From NCBI GenBank assembly GCA_963823105.1, contig CAWGKC010000005.1, positions 1,116,001 to 1,180,000 of the forward strand: 64,000 bases of DNA, read 5' to 3'. The notes below the pieces were generated by a model, which worked only from the letters and a program-made list of their open reading frames with translations, searched no databases and was not told where the DNA came from. The translations under genes were made by a program, and so were the position numbers. The DNA comes from JAJYKC01 sp963823105 (lineage in GTDB: Bacteria; Acidobacteriota; Terriglobia; Bryobacterales; Bryobacteraceae). Below are positions 17,360-27,164 of the stretch, piece by piece (position 1 is the first letter of the stretch; each line of letters begins with the position of its first letter).

Positions 17360-18018
17360 TTAAAGTCCGAACAGGCGCTTCCTCAGCTTCAAATGGAACA
17401 ATACCGCCGCAAGGCCCAAGCCGAATAGTGCCAAACTCCCCGGCTCTGGCGTCGTGCCGGTCGAAGCGTTGAACGTCACGGAGGGATACGTGCCATCCTG
17501 GCTCCACGTGAGGGTGTTGGTCCCCTGGAGGGTGAACTGAAGATTGAACAGAATGCCAGTGCTGCACCACGAAACGTCATGCGTCGGGATCGCGCATCCC
17601 TGCAGATTGAGCGTGAGGGTGCCGGGCGACTGCCGGGAACCCCCGTTGGGGTCGTTCCACTGCTGTTGCGTCAACTGTCCATCCAGGGATGTATCCATCG
17701 CCCCGATAAACGCGACAGAGCCGTAGTTGACGCCTCCCACGATGGCGCTCCCGTAGAGCCATTCGGAGGAGTCGACCTGATTGCCGCTATCGCTCGCGAT
17801 CGTGGCGTCGATAATCAGCGGGTCCGTTCCGAGGCGGTTCGGGATGCTGCCCGCCGCCAGGCCCTGGCCCTCTATCGACAGGCCGGTGCCCGTGAAGGCG
17901 AACGTCCCCCATCCCCACTGGGGGGGAAGGCGGTGAAATCGGCCGAGCCTGTAATAGTGTCGGAAAACGCCGGAAGCGCGAGAGCGGCCAGCGCGAAGCA
18001 AAGTCGAATGGTTAGCAT
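17360..18018 (-). CDS. PEP-CTERM sorted protein (frameshift in G7 run)
   Basis: Translation from ATG 18018-18016 gives a signal peptide (MLTIRLCFALAALALPAFS) and then a second frame beginning PPQWGWGTFAFTGTG. The frames meet in a run of seven G at 17920-17926. The mature part is a beta-rich surface protein of about 200 residues. It ends with TPEPGSLALFGLGLAAVLF and then KLRKR, a textbook PEP-CTERM signal: PEP motif, transmembrane helix and basic tail, recognised by exosortase. No exosortase gene is in the window. The homopolymer may be a sequencing error or a phase-variable tract. Confidence 0.75.
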
Positions 18019-18278
18019 TAAGTCTCCCTCATCGGTTCAGAGACTATCTTACTCGCTATTGTGTTTCAGCTTGGATGCGGTGTTTCAAGCGCTGGGAGTC
18101 CACAACCGGCGCAAAATTCCCAATATACACTAACCGAAAATCTGTATCGTGGAGTACATTGCGGCGCAAAGGGCTTTGCTCCGCTTCGAAAATGTGAAAT
18201 TTAAGTGGACAAAACCCCGGCTTTGCTGAGGTACTTTTGGGCCTGAAGCTCGAAACCATCGGGCTAAGTCCTTTGTTT

Positions 18279-18355
<77 letters not shown>

Positions 18356-18389
18356 GCACTTCTTTTATCTTAGGCGATTGGGGCGGGAA

Positions 18390-18782
18390 TCAGACGCGTT
18401 GTCGCCAGGATGCGCCGAGGGCGTGGCCGAGCCAGACTCCGAGCAGACAGATCGCCACGGAAGCCGTCACGTAGGCGGCGGCTTTGAATCCTTCTCCCTC
18501 CCTTGCCAGGCTCAGGGTCTCCAGGCTGAAGGAGGAGAACGTGGTGAAGCCGCCGCAGATGCCGGTCATCACGAAGATTCTGGCGGCGGGGTCGAGCGGG
18601 TATTTCGCGTCCACGCCGAAGGCCGCGGCGAACCAGCCGATGAAAGCGCAGCCGAGGATGTTCACGAGCAGCGTGCCCCAGGGGAAGGCGACGCCGGCGA
18701 ACTCGGCCATTAAGATGGTTAGCCCGTAGCGCGCCATGCCGCCCAGCGCGCTGCCGAGCGCCACCCATAGAAACCTTGTCAA
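18390..18782 (-). CDS. crcB: Fluoride ion channel CrcB/FluC
   Basis: The 130-residue inner-membrane protein has four helices. Family signatures are GSALGGMARYGL near the N-terminus, FPWGTLLVNILGCAFIGWF in the middle and GICGGFTTFSSFSLE, which carries the conserved Phe/Thr fluoride-path residues. It works as a dual-topology dimer that expels fluoride. The start is TTG at 18782, behind GGAGGCGG and overlapping the stop of the M14 peptidase gene as TTGA, so it is translationally coupled to that gene. No fluoride riboswitch is seen upstream. Confidence 0.92.
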   Translation of the reverse strand: MTRFLWVALGSALGGMARYGLTILMAEFAGVAFPWGTLLVNILGCAFIGWFAAAFGVDAKYPLDPAARIFVMTGICGGFTTFSSFSLETLSLAREGEGFKAAAYVTASVAICLLGVWLGHALGASWRQRV

Positions 18783-21194
18783 TTGACCGCCTCCGTCGAT
18801 AGGAGCAGCGCGTTGAAGAACAGCTTGAACGCGAGATAGCTTTGCGCGCGATATTGCGGGCGCATTCCAAAGAGCACGATATGCCCGGCGCCGCGGTCGA
18901 CGCGGACGATGGCCGCTTTGCCGGCGATGCGGTCCTCGCCGAGAAGCCAGCCGGAGGCGAGAACGCCGCGCGGGAGATAGCGGGCGACGACATGCGCGTC
19001 GCTTGAAGACCCGCGTAGTTCCCATGCGGGACTATGTTCGTTCCATACCGCGAGATCGGGCGGCGCGCCCCAGGAGAGCGGATCGTGGGCGTCGAGCGAA
19101 ACATTGAGGAGCGAGCCGGGAGAGTAGAACTCGCGGTCCGTGAGACCGGCGGTCACGTTGGTCACCGGCAACGCGAAGTGTCCAACGGCCCACTCGCAGG
19201 AGCGATTGAGAAATACCAGCGTTCCTCCGGCGCGGACGAAGGCGTCGAGGGCGGCGATGCCGGGCGCGCCGATGCCGCCGGTGAATTCTTCCGGCATCGC
19301 GCCGGCGCGGTATCCTTCGGCGATCGTTGCAGCGCTCTCGTCGGGAAACACGATCGAATCGAAACGGGCGCGCAGCCCGCCCGCGTCGATCTCGCGATTG
19401 GTAAGAGGCGAATGCGGGAATCCGAAATGATCCAGGACCCAACGCGTCCAGCCCTCGTCGATGGCGGGGACCCAACTTTTGTAGATGGCGATGCGCGGCT
19501 CGCTCACGCGCAGCGGGCGCCGCGAGAGCGCGAAATCGCCATTCGCCGGATCGCGCCAAAGCGGTTTGCCCTCCTTCCACATGCGCGTCACAGCGCTCCA
19601 CGTGTCGCTATCGGCGGAGGGAAGCTGGCCGTTTCGCTCAACGCCCGGAGGCGCGGCGTCGGGATCGAGCGTCGCTTCAAACGGCTGTTTTACGGTGACG
19701 GCCTCGACGCCCATCAATAGAGGCAGCGTCTGGGCGGTGACGTCGTAGGGCCGTTGCGGCGGGCCTCCGGGATACAACAATTGATCGGGATAATGTTGGA
19801 CTTCGAGAAGCGTCTTGGCGAAGCCGGAATAAGGCTGGCGCATGGGGACGACGAAGCTGCCCGCGGCGTAACGGCGGCCATCGGCGGTGAATCCGGCGTC
19901 GCGCGCGGTTGACCTCCACCATGCCGAAGCGGAGCGTTTCGATTAATTGGCGCGCCGCGCCGGGATCGCGTTGCGGCATCGGGATCACGAAGGCGTAGGG
20001 CGAAGTCCGCGCGGCGGCTCGGCGGCCGATCTCATAAAAATTGCGCAGCAGATCCTCGCGCCGCAGAGCCGCCTGATACAGGCACGATTCCATGCTTATC
20101 AGTTGATCGTGGACGATATCTTCCAACCGCCACGTTCCTCCGAGCCACGGCTGCAGGTAATTCCAGCTTCGCTCGCGCGGATTGTAGCCGAGGCCGCGCG
20201 CGTCGATCTGTTCCGCGGACAGTTGGATGGGCGAGGCGAGGCGCGCGCTGGCCGATTCGCTTAGGATTCGCATCCCGGCGTGATAGGCCGAATATTGGCG
20301 GGCGGGAGACCAGAAATCGTAGAGGCCGTGAATGACGACGCCGGTGCGGCCGGAGGCGGTGAGGTCGGCCGCCATGCCCGCGCCGATGGCGTTGGTCTCC
20401 TGCATCAGCGCGGCGTCGACGTTCGGGTCGATCGGGTCGAGCCACGGCGGAAAGAACATGCGCGAGGCGGATTGGCCCTGCTGATGCACGTCGTAGACGA
20501 TCTGCGGATGCCAGGCGTTTTGCAGCTCGCGCACGGTCAGGCGCGTTTCGGCCTGCGAAAAAATATACCAGTCGCGGTTGTTGTCGTGGCCGGTGTATTT
20601 TTGATAAAGCTCCGGCGGCGACGTGCCTTCGTACGCCGTGCCCAGGGTGCGGCGGTACCAACGGGTGACGAGATCGACGCCGTCGGGGTTGAGCGAAGGC
20701 ACGAGCAGCACGATGGTGTTGGCGAGGATGGCGCGCGTTTTCGGAGTGTCCGAAGTGGTCAAACGGTAGGCGAGCTCGACGGCGCTTTCGGTGGAGGCGA
20801 CTTCGGTGGAATGAATGGAGCAGGTGATCAGCACCACGGTTTTGCCCGAGGCGATCAAAGCGGGAGCGTCTTCGGAGGGAGTGAGGCGCGGGTCGGCGAG
20901 GCGGCGCTGGATTTCGCGATAGCGGTCGAGATCGCGCAGGGTTTCCGGCGCGGCGATTGTGGCGGCGAGGAACGGGCGGCCTTCGGTGGTCTTGCCGAGT
21001 TCGCGGACTCGAATGCGATCGCTCGCCCGCGACAGCGCCTCGAAATACGAGACAACTTTATCCCAATCGAGTAGCTTGCCGGAAGCGCCCATCGGGTGGC
21101 CGAAGTGGCTCTCGGGAGTGGGCACCTGCGCGACGCCCGCGGATGGGAGCGCGAGCGCGAGCGCCAGGCAACATCGAATGGGAAAGGAGGGCAA
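18779..21194 (-). CDS. M14-family zinc carboxypeptidase, secreted (one frameshift)
   Basis: The TTG start at 21194 gives a signal peptide (about residues 1-23, ending GVAQ). The peptidase M14 domain follows, with His128 and Glu131 (SIHSTEVAS), NPDG, DNNRDWY and His237 (YDVHQQG) as zinc-site and neighbouring residues. The frame changes near 19890-19912. The continuation (DAGFTADGRRYAAGSFVV, then MRQPYSGFAKTLLE) runs to 18779, for about 805 residues in all. The large C-terminal part is typical of acidobacterial M14 enzymes and probably contains a glutamine-amidotransferase-like fold (VRAGGTLVFLNRSCEW). The start is placed by a TACAAT box exactly seven bases upstream. Confidence 0.85.
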
Positions 21195-21200
21195 GACGCT

Positions 21201-21206
21201 ATTGTA
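21201..21206 (-). promoter_or_regulatory. -10 box of the M14 peptidase gene
   Basis: TACAAT on the minus strand ends six bases before the TTG start at 21194, predicting a transcript that begins on the start codon itself. Confidence 0.55.
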
Positions 21207-21224
21207 GACTTGGCGCGGCGCCCG

Positions 21225-23027
21225 CTACATGTTCACGCGTTGGCGGGCGTGGCGGGCCAGGTACCAGCAGGGCGGATCGCCCAAGTGCGGAAACAGCGAG
21301 TAGACGCAGGGTTGGGGCTGAGGTTGGTTGAACATAAATTCGGTTTGACGGTTCTTCAGCGCGACGGCGAAATCCCGCTCGACCATGACGGTTCCGAAAG
21401 GTTCGCGATGGTTGGGAATGCGCAAGCGCAGGGAGACGTAGTCGCCAAGATAAACGGCGGCGGCCAGAACGAGCGTGGCGAGAAGGGCGCGCTTCATCGC
21501 GAAACCGGGCGCCGGGAAGGGGGCGGCCTCCACCGGCTTGAGGAGCGGGACGATCTCTCCCCACACGAAGAACGGCGCCGTCTTCAAGCCCTCCATCACG
21601 AAACTATATTTGAACTCGCCGCCTTCGAAAGACTTCGGCGTGAGATCGAAAGACAACGATGGATTCTTGGCCCCACGCAAGGTGGCGGCCGCGGGGGTGG
21701 CGTTGTACACGATGAGCCGGATGGCCCCTTCCTTGGCGGACGGCAGCGGATGCCAATCGTCGTCGGGCAACATGTCCGGCCCGGACAAGATGGCCTGCAC
21801 CATGGTGGACTGGCCTTTCTCGATGCCGGCGCGATTCGGGGAAAATTTGAGATCGGCGACGACCACGGAAAGCGCGGTAACGGCATCGCCTTCGGAAACG
21901 AGGAATTGGTGGGGGCCGGGCGGGGTGAGCTCCGGGATGCGAATGTAGGCTCTTTCTTCCGACTCGGCGACGATCGAGCCGGGCAGATCTTCGAGGGCGA
22001 CGACGGTTTGCGAAGCTTGTCCGTGAAACGGTCCGGAGACGGGGCAGAGATCGCCGCGCAGACAGAGCGGGGAGACGGCGAACGGGCCGGATTTCCGGCG
22101 CCGGGGGAGGGCCGGGAGGAGCGATGCATGGAACGTAAGAGTGGCGGCGCGGGAGGGATCGTCGACTGCGCGCAGGACGATGTGGAAGCGGGGAGTGGCG
22201 ATGGGGACGGTAAACGTGATGGGGCCGTTGGCGGGGCGGGCGGCCTCGCCCGGCGATTCCACCATCCAATCGGAGAGCGATTCCGGCGGCGCGCCGCTTT
22301 TTTCGGGAAGGACGATGGGGACGACGGTGAGTCCGGCTCTTCCAAGAAAGCGCGGGGCGTCTTCGACCACGGTGCCGGAGACGACTTCGCCGGGCTTGAG
22401 CGGCGCGGGCAAGACGAAGGCGAGTTGGGCGTCCTTCGGGATGGGACGGTTTTGCGCTTCCATCCGTTCGCGGCGGCGGGTGGCGTGGGCGGCCTCGATG
22501 TTCCGCAGCGCCTCCTCCCGCGTGATGGGTTTGCTTTCGCCAGCGGATTCGGTGGAGCCTTCGCTGGCGGGGCACTCGCTGGCGGCGTATTTTTGAAGGC
22601 CGGCGTTCCAGGTGGAGCAGTGGTAGATGTTGGTGAGAGGGTCGTGAAGCAGGATGTGCCCGGCGGTTTGCTTTCCGGCTTGGTCGAAGTTAGCCACTTT
22701 TTCGGCGGTGAAATTACCGTTGGCGTCGTAGGTGTTTTGGGCGAGGGAACGGACGGATTTGCCATCGCCCCAATACGAAGTGGTGGTGAGTTGCGGGGTG
22801 GGGAATCCGGGGCGGTAACCGTAGCGGGTCCGGGAGAGCAGGGATCCGGTGGAATCGAGCGTGCGCACGTCTTCCAACCGGCCGGTGGTGTCATAGACCA
22901 TTTGGAGCTTCCGGCCCCCGCCGGCATCGCTTTCCACGATTTTCTGCGCGAAAGAGGAGGGAGCGTGCAGTGCGGGTAACAAGAGTACTAGGAGGGGTAT
23001 GGACCGGCGGTAGGGTTTGGACGCCAC
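21225..23027 (-). CDS. Large secreted/membrane-anchored protein, unknown function
   Basis: The 600-residue protein starts at GTG 23027 with a signal peptide (about 1-28, ending SSFAQ). The first 150 residues contain YD-like text (GRKLQMVYDTTGRLEDVRTLDSTGSLLSRTRYGYR) reminiscent of RHS/YD repeats. A beta-rich middle follows, possibly Ig-like or MSP-like domains (about 330-500). A transmembrane helix lies near 520-540 (ALLATLVLAAAVYLGDYV), with a short tail. No catalytic motif is seen. The gene is 30 bases upstream of the M14 peptidase gene on the same strand and could be partly co-transcribed with it. Confidence 0.7.
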   Translation of the reverse strand: MASKPYRRSIPLLVLLLPALHAPSSFAQKIVESDAGGGRKLQMVYDTTGRLEDVRTLDSTGSLLSRTRYGYRPGFPTPQLTTTSYWGDGKSVRSLAQNTYDANGNFTAEKVANFDQAGKQTAGHILLHDPLTNIYHCSTWNAGLQKYAASECPASEGSTESAGESKPITREEALRNIEAAHATRRRERMEAQNRPIPKDAQLAFVLPAPLKPGEVVSGTVVEDAPRFLGRAGLTVVPIVLPEKSGAPPESLSDWMVESPGEAARPANGPITFTVPIATPRFHIVLRAVDDPSRAATLTFHASLLPALPRRRKSGPFAVSPLCLRGDLCPVSGPFHGQASQTVVALEDLPGSIVAESEERAYIRIPELTPPGPHQFLVSEGDAVTALSVVVADLKFSPNRAGIEKGQSTMVQAILSGPDMLPDDDWHPLPSAKEGAIRLIVYNATPAAATLRGAKNPSLSFDLTPKSFEGGEFKYSFVMEGLKTAPFFVWGEIVPLLKPVEAAPFPAPGFAMKRALLATLVLAAAVYLGDYVSLRLRIPNHREPFGTVMVERDFAVALKNRQTEFMFNQPQPQPCVYSLFPHLGDPPCWYLARHARQRVNM

Positions 23028-23033
23028 AAATGT

Positions 23034-23039
23034 ATGATA
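23034..23039 (-). promoter_or_regulatory. -10 box of the large secreted protein gene
   Basis: TATCAT on the minus strand ends six bases before the GTG start at 23027, so the first transcribed base would be the G of GTG. Confidence 0.5.
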
Positions 23040-23120
23040 AGCTCATTCGGATGCCATGGTCACCAATCAAAATGGCATCAAGGGGAATAGAACTGTTTAA
23101 GGAGAGTAAACGAAATTTAT

Positions 23121-24779
23121 ATGGCGAAAAACAAAAGTAGCCTCCGAGTAGGTTCAATTACCGCCTGCGCTACCCTGTCGCTGGCGTTCTGCGGGATTCA
23201 AGCGGTGGCTCAAACCCCTCTTGTTCTCACAAATCCGGACGTGAATCAAGCTGTCCGTTTCGACATTTCACCGCCCTTATCGGAATTGGCGAAGTTGCCC
23301 GTTCCGCAGTCGGTCGGCTATCACCAGGCGCCGGCCGTGCAAATCCCGCATTTGGCGTTGCTAGAGGCATTAGCGGCGAAGAACCAGGCGGCCGTGGACG
23401 ATGCGCTCCAATTGACGCCCGGTCCCTTGGTGACCGCGACTTTGGGCCTGAACCTGCTGGGAGTGGGTGTCGGGTTCCCCGGCTACTCGGTTCCCGACGC
23501 GCCCACCGACGTGAATCTCGCCGTGGGCGACACGCAGGTGGTGCAGTGGGTGAACGTATCCTACGCCGTGTTTAACAAGACCACCGGAGCGGTGGTGGTG
23601 GGCCCGGTCAACGGGAATGCATTCTGGGCCGGCTTCGGCGGAACTTGCCAGAACAACAACGACGGCGATCCGATCGCCCAGTGGGACAAGCATGCCCATC
23701 GGTGGGTGATGGCGCAGAACGTGTTCGTCCCGCCCTATGCGACGTGCGTCGCGATTTCGACGACTCCCGACGCCACGGGCCCATATTATCGCTTCCAATT
23801 CCCGCAGCCCGGTTTCCCGGACTACCCGAAGTGGGGGATCTGGAGGGATGCGTACTACCAGGCCCAGAACAATTTCGGAAACGGCAGCGGATTCTTGGGC
23901 GCGCGGGCTTGCGCCTATGAGAGCGCGAAGATGTTGGTGGGCAACAGCACGGCGAAGCAGATCTGCTTCCAGGCGACGGTGAACGACGACAGCATGCTGC
24001 CGGGCGACATCGATTCCCTCGCCCTCCCGCCGCTTGGCCAGCAGGAGCTTTTCCTGGGTACGATCGACACCGGATCGACCGGAGTCACCAAGATCTACCA
24101 GTATCTATTCCATGTCGACTTCACGGTGCCGTCGAATTCGACGTTCACCGGCCTGAATGAGACGATGCCACTAACCGTGGCGGCCTTCAGCCTGGGCTGC
24201 GGCGGTTTTAACGCCTGCATTCCCCAGAGCGGCACCTCCTCGCTACTGGACTCCCTCGGCGACCGGTTGATGTACCGTTTGGCGTACCGCAATTTCCCGA
24301 AGACGCCCAAACCGCATCAGACCTGGCTGGTGAGCCATTCGGTCAACACGCCCAGCGGCCAGGTGGCCGAGCGCTGGTACGAATTCCATGCTCCGGAAAC
24401 TTCGACGACGCTGAGCGTTTTCCAACAATCCACCTACGCTCCCGACACCACGTATCGCTGGATGGGGTCGCTCGCGATGGACAGGTTACAGAACATCCTC
24501 CTGGGCTACAGCACATCGACGTCCTCGACGTTCCCGGCGATTAAGTTCACCGGACGTCTGCCAACCGATCCTCTGAACACCATGGAAACGGAGGCGACCA
24601 TCGTCCTCGGAACCGGTTCGCAAGTGGGAACCGCCAACCGCTGGGGCGACTACACCAGCATGGCTCTGGACGCTCAAGACGAATGCACGTTCTGGTACAC
24701 CAACCAGTACTACATGGCGACCGGGCAGTTCGCCTGGAGCACGCACTTGGCTTCGGCTAAATTCCCGAACTGCCCTTAA
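23121..24779 (+). CDS. Secreted protein of unknown function
   Basis: The 552-residue protein has a signal peptide (about 1-31, ending AVAQ). The mature part contains an NLAVGDTQVVQWVNVSYAVFNK segment and several Cys. It is typical of large acidobacterial exported proteins without assigned function, and probably beta-propeller-like in fold (repeated tracts such as GVTKIYQYLFHVDF and NRWGDYTSMALD). The gene is transcribed divergently from the 21225-23027 gene and ends just before a strong terminator. No enzyme motif is recognised. Confidence 0.75.
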   Translation: MAKNKSSLRVGSITACATLSLAFCGIQAVAQTPLVLTNPDVNQAVRFDISPPLSELAKLPVPQSVGYHQAPAVQIPHLALLEALAAKNQAAVDDALQLTPGPLVTATLGLNLLGVGVGFPGYSVPDAPTDVNLAVGDTQVVQWVNVSYAVFNKTTGAVVVGPVNGNAFWAGFGGTCQNNNDGDPIAQWDKHAHRWVMAQNVFVPPYATCVAISTTPDATGPYYRFQFPQPGFPDYPKWGIWRDAYYQAQNNFGNGSGFLGARACAYESAKMLVGNSTAKQICFQATVNDDSMLPGDIDSLALPPLGQQELFLGTIDTGSTGVTKIYQYLFHVDFTVPSNSTFTGLNETMPLTVAAFSLGCGGFNACIPQSGTSSLLDSLGDRLMYRLAYRNFPKTPKPHQTWLVSHSVNTPSGQVAERWYEFHAPETSTTLSVFQQSTYAPDTTYRWMGSLAMDRLQNILLGYSTSTSSTFPAIKFTGRLPTDPLNTMETEATIVLGTGSQVGTANRWGDYTSMALDAQDECTFWYTNQYYMATGQFAWSTHLASAKFPNCP

Positions 24780-24796
24780 CGGCAAGCCGGGCATCG

Positions 24797-24847
24797 AGCC
24801 GCGGACGCTTCCCCCCATCGCGCGGGGGAGGCGTCCGCGGCTTTTTT
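24797..24847 (+). terminator. Rho-independent terminator
   Basis: A long GC-rich stem (AGCCGCGGACGC against GCGTCCGCGGCT, extended by C-rich and G-rich arms) closes a short loop. It is followed by TTTTTT at 24842-24847. It terminates the 23121-24779 gene. Confidence 0.9.
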
Positions 24848-24875
24848 ATTGATGGGTACGAAAGGGAGATGGCGA

Positions 24876-24881
24876 TACACT
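24876..24881 (+). promoter_or_regulatory. -10 box of the TPR lipoprotein gene
   Basis: TACACT (in GATACACT) ends seven bases before the TTG start at 24889, predicting a nearly leaderless mRNA. Confidence 0.5.
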
Positions 24882-24888
24882 GGCGGTA

Positions 24889-26044
24889 TTGACTCGATTG
24901 GCGGTGGCGGCGATTTTGATTTGCGCCGGTTGCGCGGCGCAGGAACCGGGCGGGATCGCGGCGTTGTACCGGCGGGGGGAAGAGGCGGCGCGCAGGGGCG
25001 ATCTGGCCGGCGCGGAAAAGGTTTGGCGCGAGGTATTGAAGGAAGTTCCGCAAGACGTGGGGGCGCACGCGAATCTGGGCGTGGTGTACATGCGGGAGAA
25101 GGATTGGCCGCGGGCGCTGGCGGAATTGGAGACGGCGCGGAAGCTGGCGCCGCAAGTGGCGGGCATCCGGCTGAACATTGGGTTGGCGTATTTCCGGCAG
25201 GGCGCTTACGAGAAGGCGATCGCGCCGTTTGAAACGGTGGTGAAGGACGAGCCGGCGAACGCGCAGGCGCGGGAGTTGCTCGGGCTGTGTTATTTTTTCG
25301 AGCGGCGGTATGGGGACGCCGTGGGCGCGCTGGAGGGGTTGTGGGCGGAGCGCAACGCGGATCTGAATTATCTTTACGTGTTGGCGTTGGCGGCGGGAAA
25401 GGCCGGGCGGCACGATCTGGAGGAGAAGGCGACGGCGCGGTTGATGGAGGCGGGGAAGGATTCGGCGGAGCTGCATCTTATCCTGGGCAAGGCGTACCTG
25501 AGCCGGGACGAGGACGAGAAGGCGATGGAGGAGTTGGGGCAGGCGGAGCGCGCGAATCCGAAGCTGCCGTTCGTCCACTATAATCTGGGGGTGGTGTACC
25601 GGCGGAAGGGGGAGATGGAGCGGGCGAAGGAGCGAGTTTTTGAAGGACCGCGCGATCGAGCCGGAGGTCGCCTACAACTACGACGAGTTGGGCGCGGTTT
25701 GCGCGGCGTTGAACGAGACGGCGGCGGCGAAGAGATATTTTTTGGAGGCGGTGCGAAGGGACGCGCGGCTGGCGGCGTCGTGGTATGGGTTGGCGAAGAT
25801 CTACAAGGCGGAGAAGGTTTATCCGGAGGCGATGCGGGCGCTGGAGCGGGCGGGGAAGTTGGACAGCCAGAGCGCGAGCGTGCATTATTTGCGGGCGCAG
25901 GTGATGTTGGCGACGGGGAACAAGGCGGGAGCGCAGACGGAGTTGGCCGAAGTGCGGCGGCTTCAGAAGGCCACGGCCGACCGGTTGGAGCAGGAGATCA
26001 GCGGGACGAAATATCGCGATCCGCAGATGGGGGAAGGGAAGTGA
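24889..26044 (+). CDS. TPR-repeat lipoprotein (one frameshift)
   Basis: The TTG start gives a signal sequence ending in a lipobox-like ICAGC, so the protein is probably lipid-anchored. At least seven tetratricopeptide units follow (AHANLGVVYMREKDWPRALAELETARKLAP; RLNIGLAYFRQGAYEKAIAPFE; HYNLGVVYRRKGEMERAKE). The frame shifts at the T5 run 25637-25641. The match continues as FLKDRAIEPEVAYNYDELGAVCAALNE to 26044, for about 385 residues in all. It is a scaffold or protein-interaction protein. The next gene starts four bases downstream, so the two form an operon. Confidence 0.8.
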
Positions 26045-26048
26045 ACGG

Positions 26049-27153
26049 ATGTTGAGAGCGGATCGGATACTGGCGTGCGCGGCGGTCCTGTTGGGAACGG
26101 CGGCTGCCGGGTGGGGCGCGGCGAAAGACCGGCATCTTTTATATGTGGCCGTTCCCGGTATACGGAACTACCTGGAGTACGGAGGGATCGGGGTCCTGGT
26201 GTTCGACATGGACCATGGGTACAAGTTCGTCGAGCGGATTCCGACCTGGAAAGTCGTTGCCGGGCAGGCGCCGGAGAACGTGAAGGGGATCGCGGCGGAC
26301 GCGAAAAGCGGACGGCTTTACGTGAGCACTGTGAAGCGGCTGGCGGCTTTCGACCTGGGCACGGGGAAGATGGTTTGGGACAAGGCGTACGAAGGCGGCT
26401 GCGACCGGATGGCCATCGCGCCGGATGGGAAGACGCTGTACGTGCCGGCGCTCGAAGGGCCGTTCTGGATGGTGGTGAACGCCGCCGACGGAGAGGTGGT
26501 CACCAAGATTCCGACGGTGACTGGGTCGCATAACACGATCTATGCGGCCGATGGGAGCCGGGTTTACCTGGCGAGTTTGCATTTGGAATATCTGATGGTG
26601 GCGGATCCGGCGACGAACACGATCGCGAGCAAAGTGGGGCCGTTCTCGAACGCGATCCGGCCGTTCACGGTGAACGGAAGCAACACGCTGTGTTTTGTGA
26701 ACGTGAACGCGCTGCTCGGTTTCGAAGTGGGCGATATAAGGACCGGGAAGCAGCTTTATAAGGTGCAGGTGCAGGGTTATGAAAAAGGGCCGACGAAACG
26801 GCACGGGTGCCCGAGCCACGGGATCGCGCTGACGCCGGACGAGAAAGAGCTGTGGCTGGCGGATGGGGCGAACAGCTACGTTCATATTTTCGATGCGACC
26901 GCAGATGCCGCCGAAGCAGGTGGCGAGCGTGAAGACGCGCGATATGCCGGGTTGGATCACGCTGAGCATCGACGGGCGGTACGTGATTCCTTCGAGCGGA
27001 GACGTGATCGAGCGGCGGACGAGGAAGATCGCTTATACGTTGCAGGATGAAATGGGGCAGGCGGTGCAGAGCGAGAAAATGTTGGAGATCGATTTCAAGG
27101 ACGGGAAGGCGATTCGCGCGGGGAACCAGTTCGGCGTGGGGGCGAAGGAGTAG
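26049..27153 (+). CDS. YncE-like beta-propeller protein, secreted (one frameshift)
   Basis: A signal peptide (about 1-24) precedes a seven-bladed propeller resembling YncE/YVTN-repeat proteins: GRLYVSTVKRLAAFDLGTGKMVW, DRMAIAPDGKTLYVPALEGPFWMVVNAADGEVV, HGIALTPDEKELWLADGANSYVHIFD. The frame changes near 26895-26912. The last blade (MPGWITLSIDGRYVIPSSGDVIERRTRKI) is in the second frame, ending at 27153. It forms an operon with the TPR lipoprotein. The role is unknown; such proteins bind ligands or partner proteins in the periplasm. Confidence 0.8.
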
Positions 27154-27164
27154 CGCGGCGCGGG

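Noticed and set aside
25637..25641. Programmed ribosomal frameshifting at homopolymers such as the T5 run
   Set aside because: The same kind of frame change occurs in about twenty unrelated genes with no common slippery sequence, which points to sequence indels rather than recoding.
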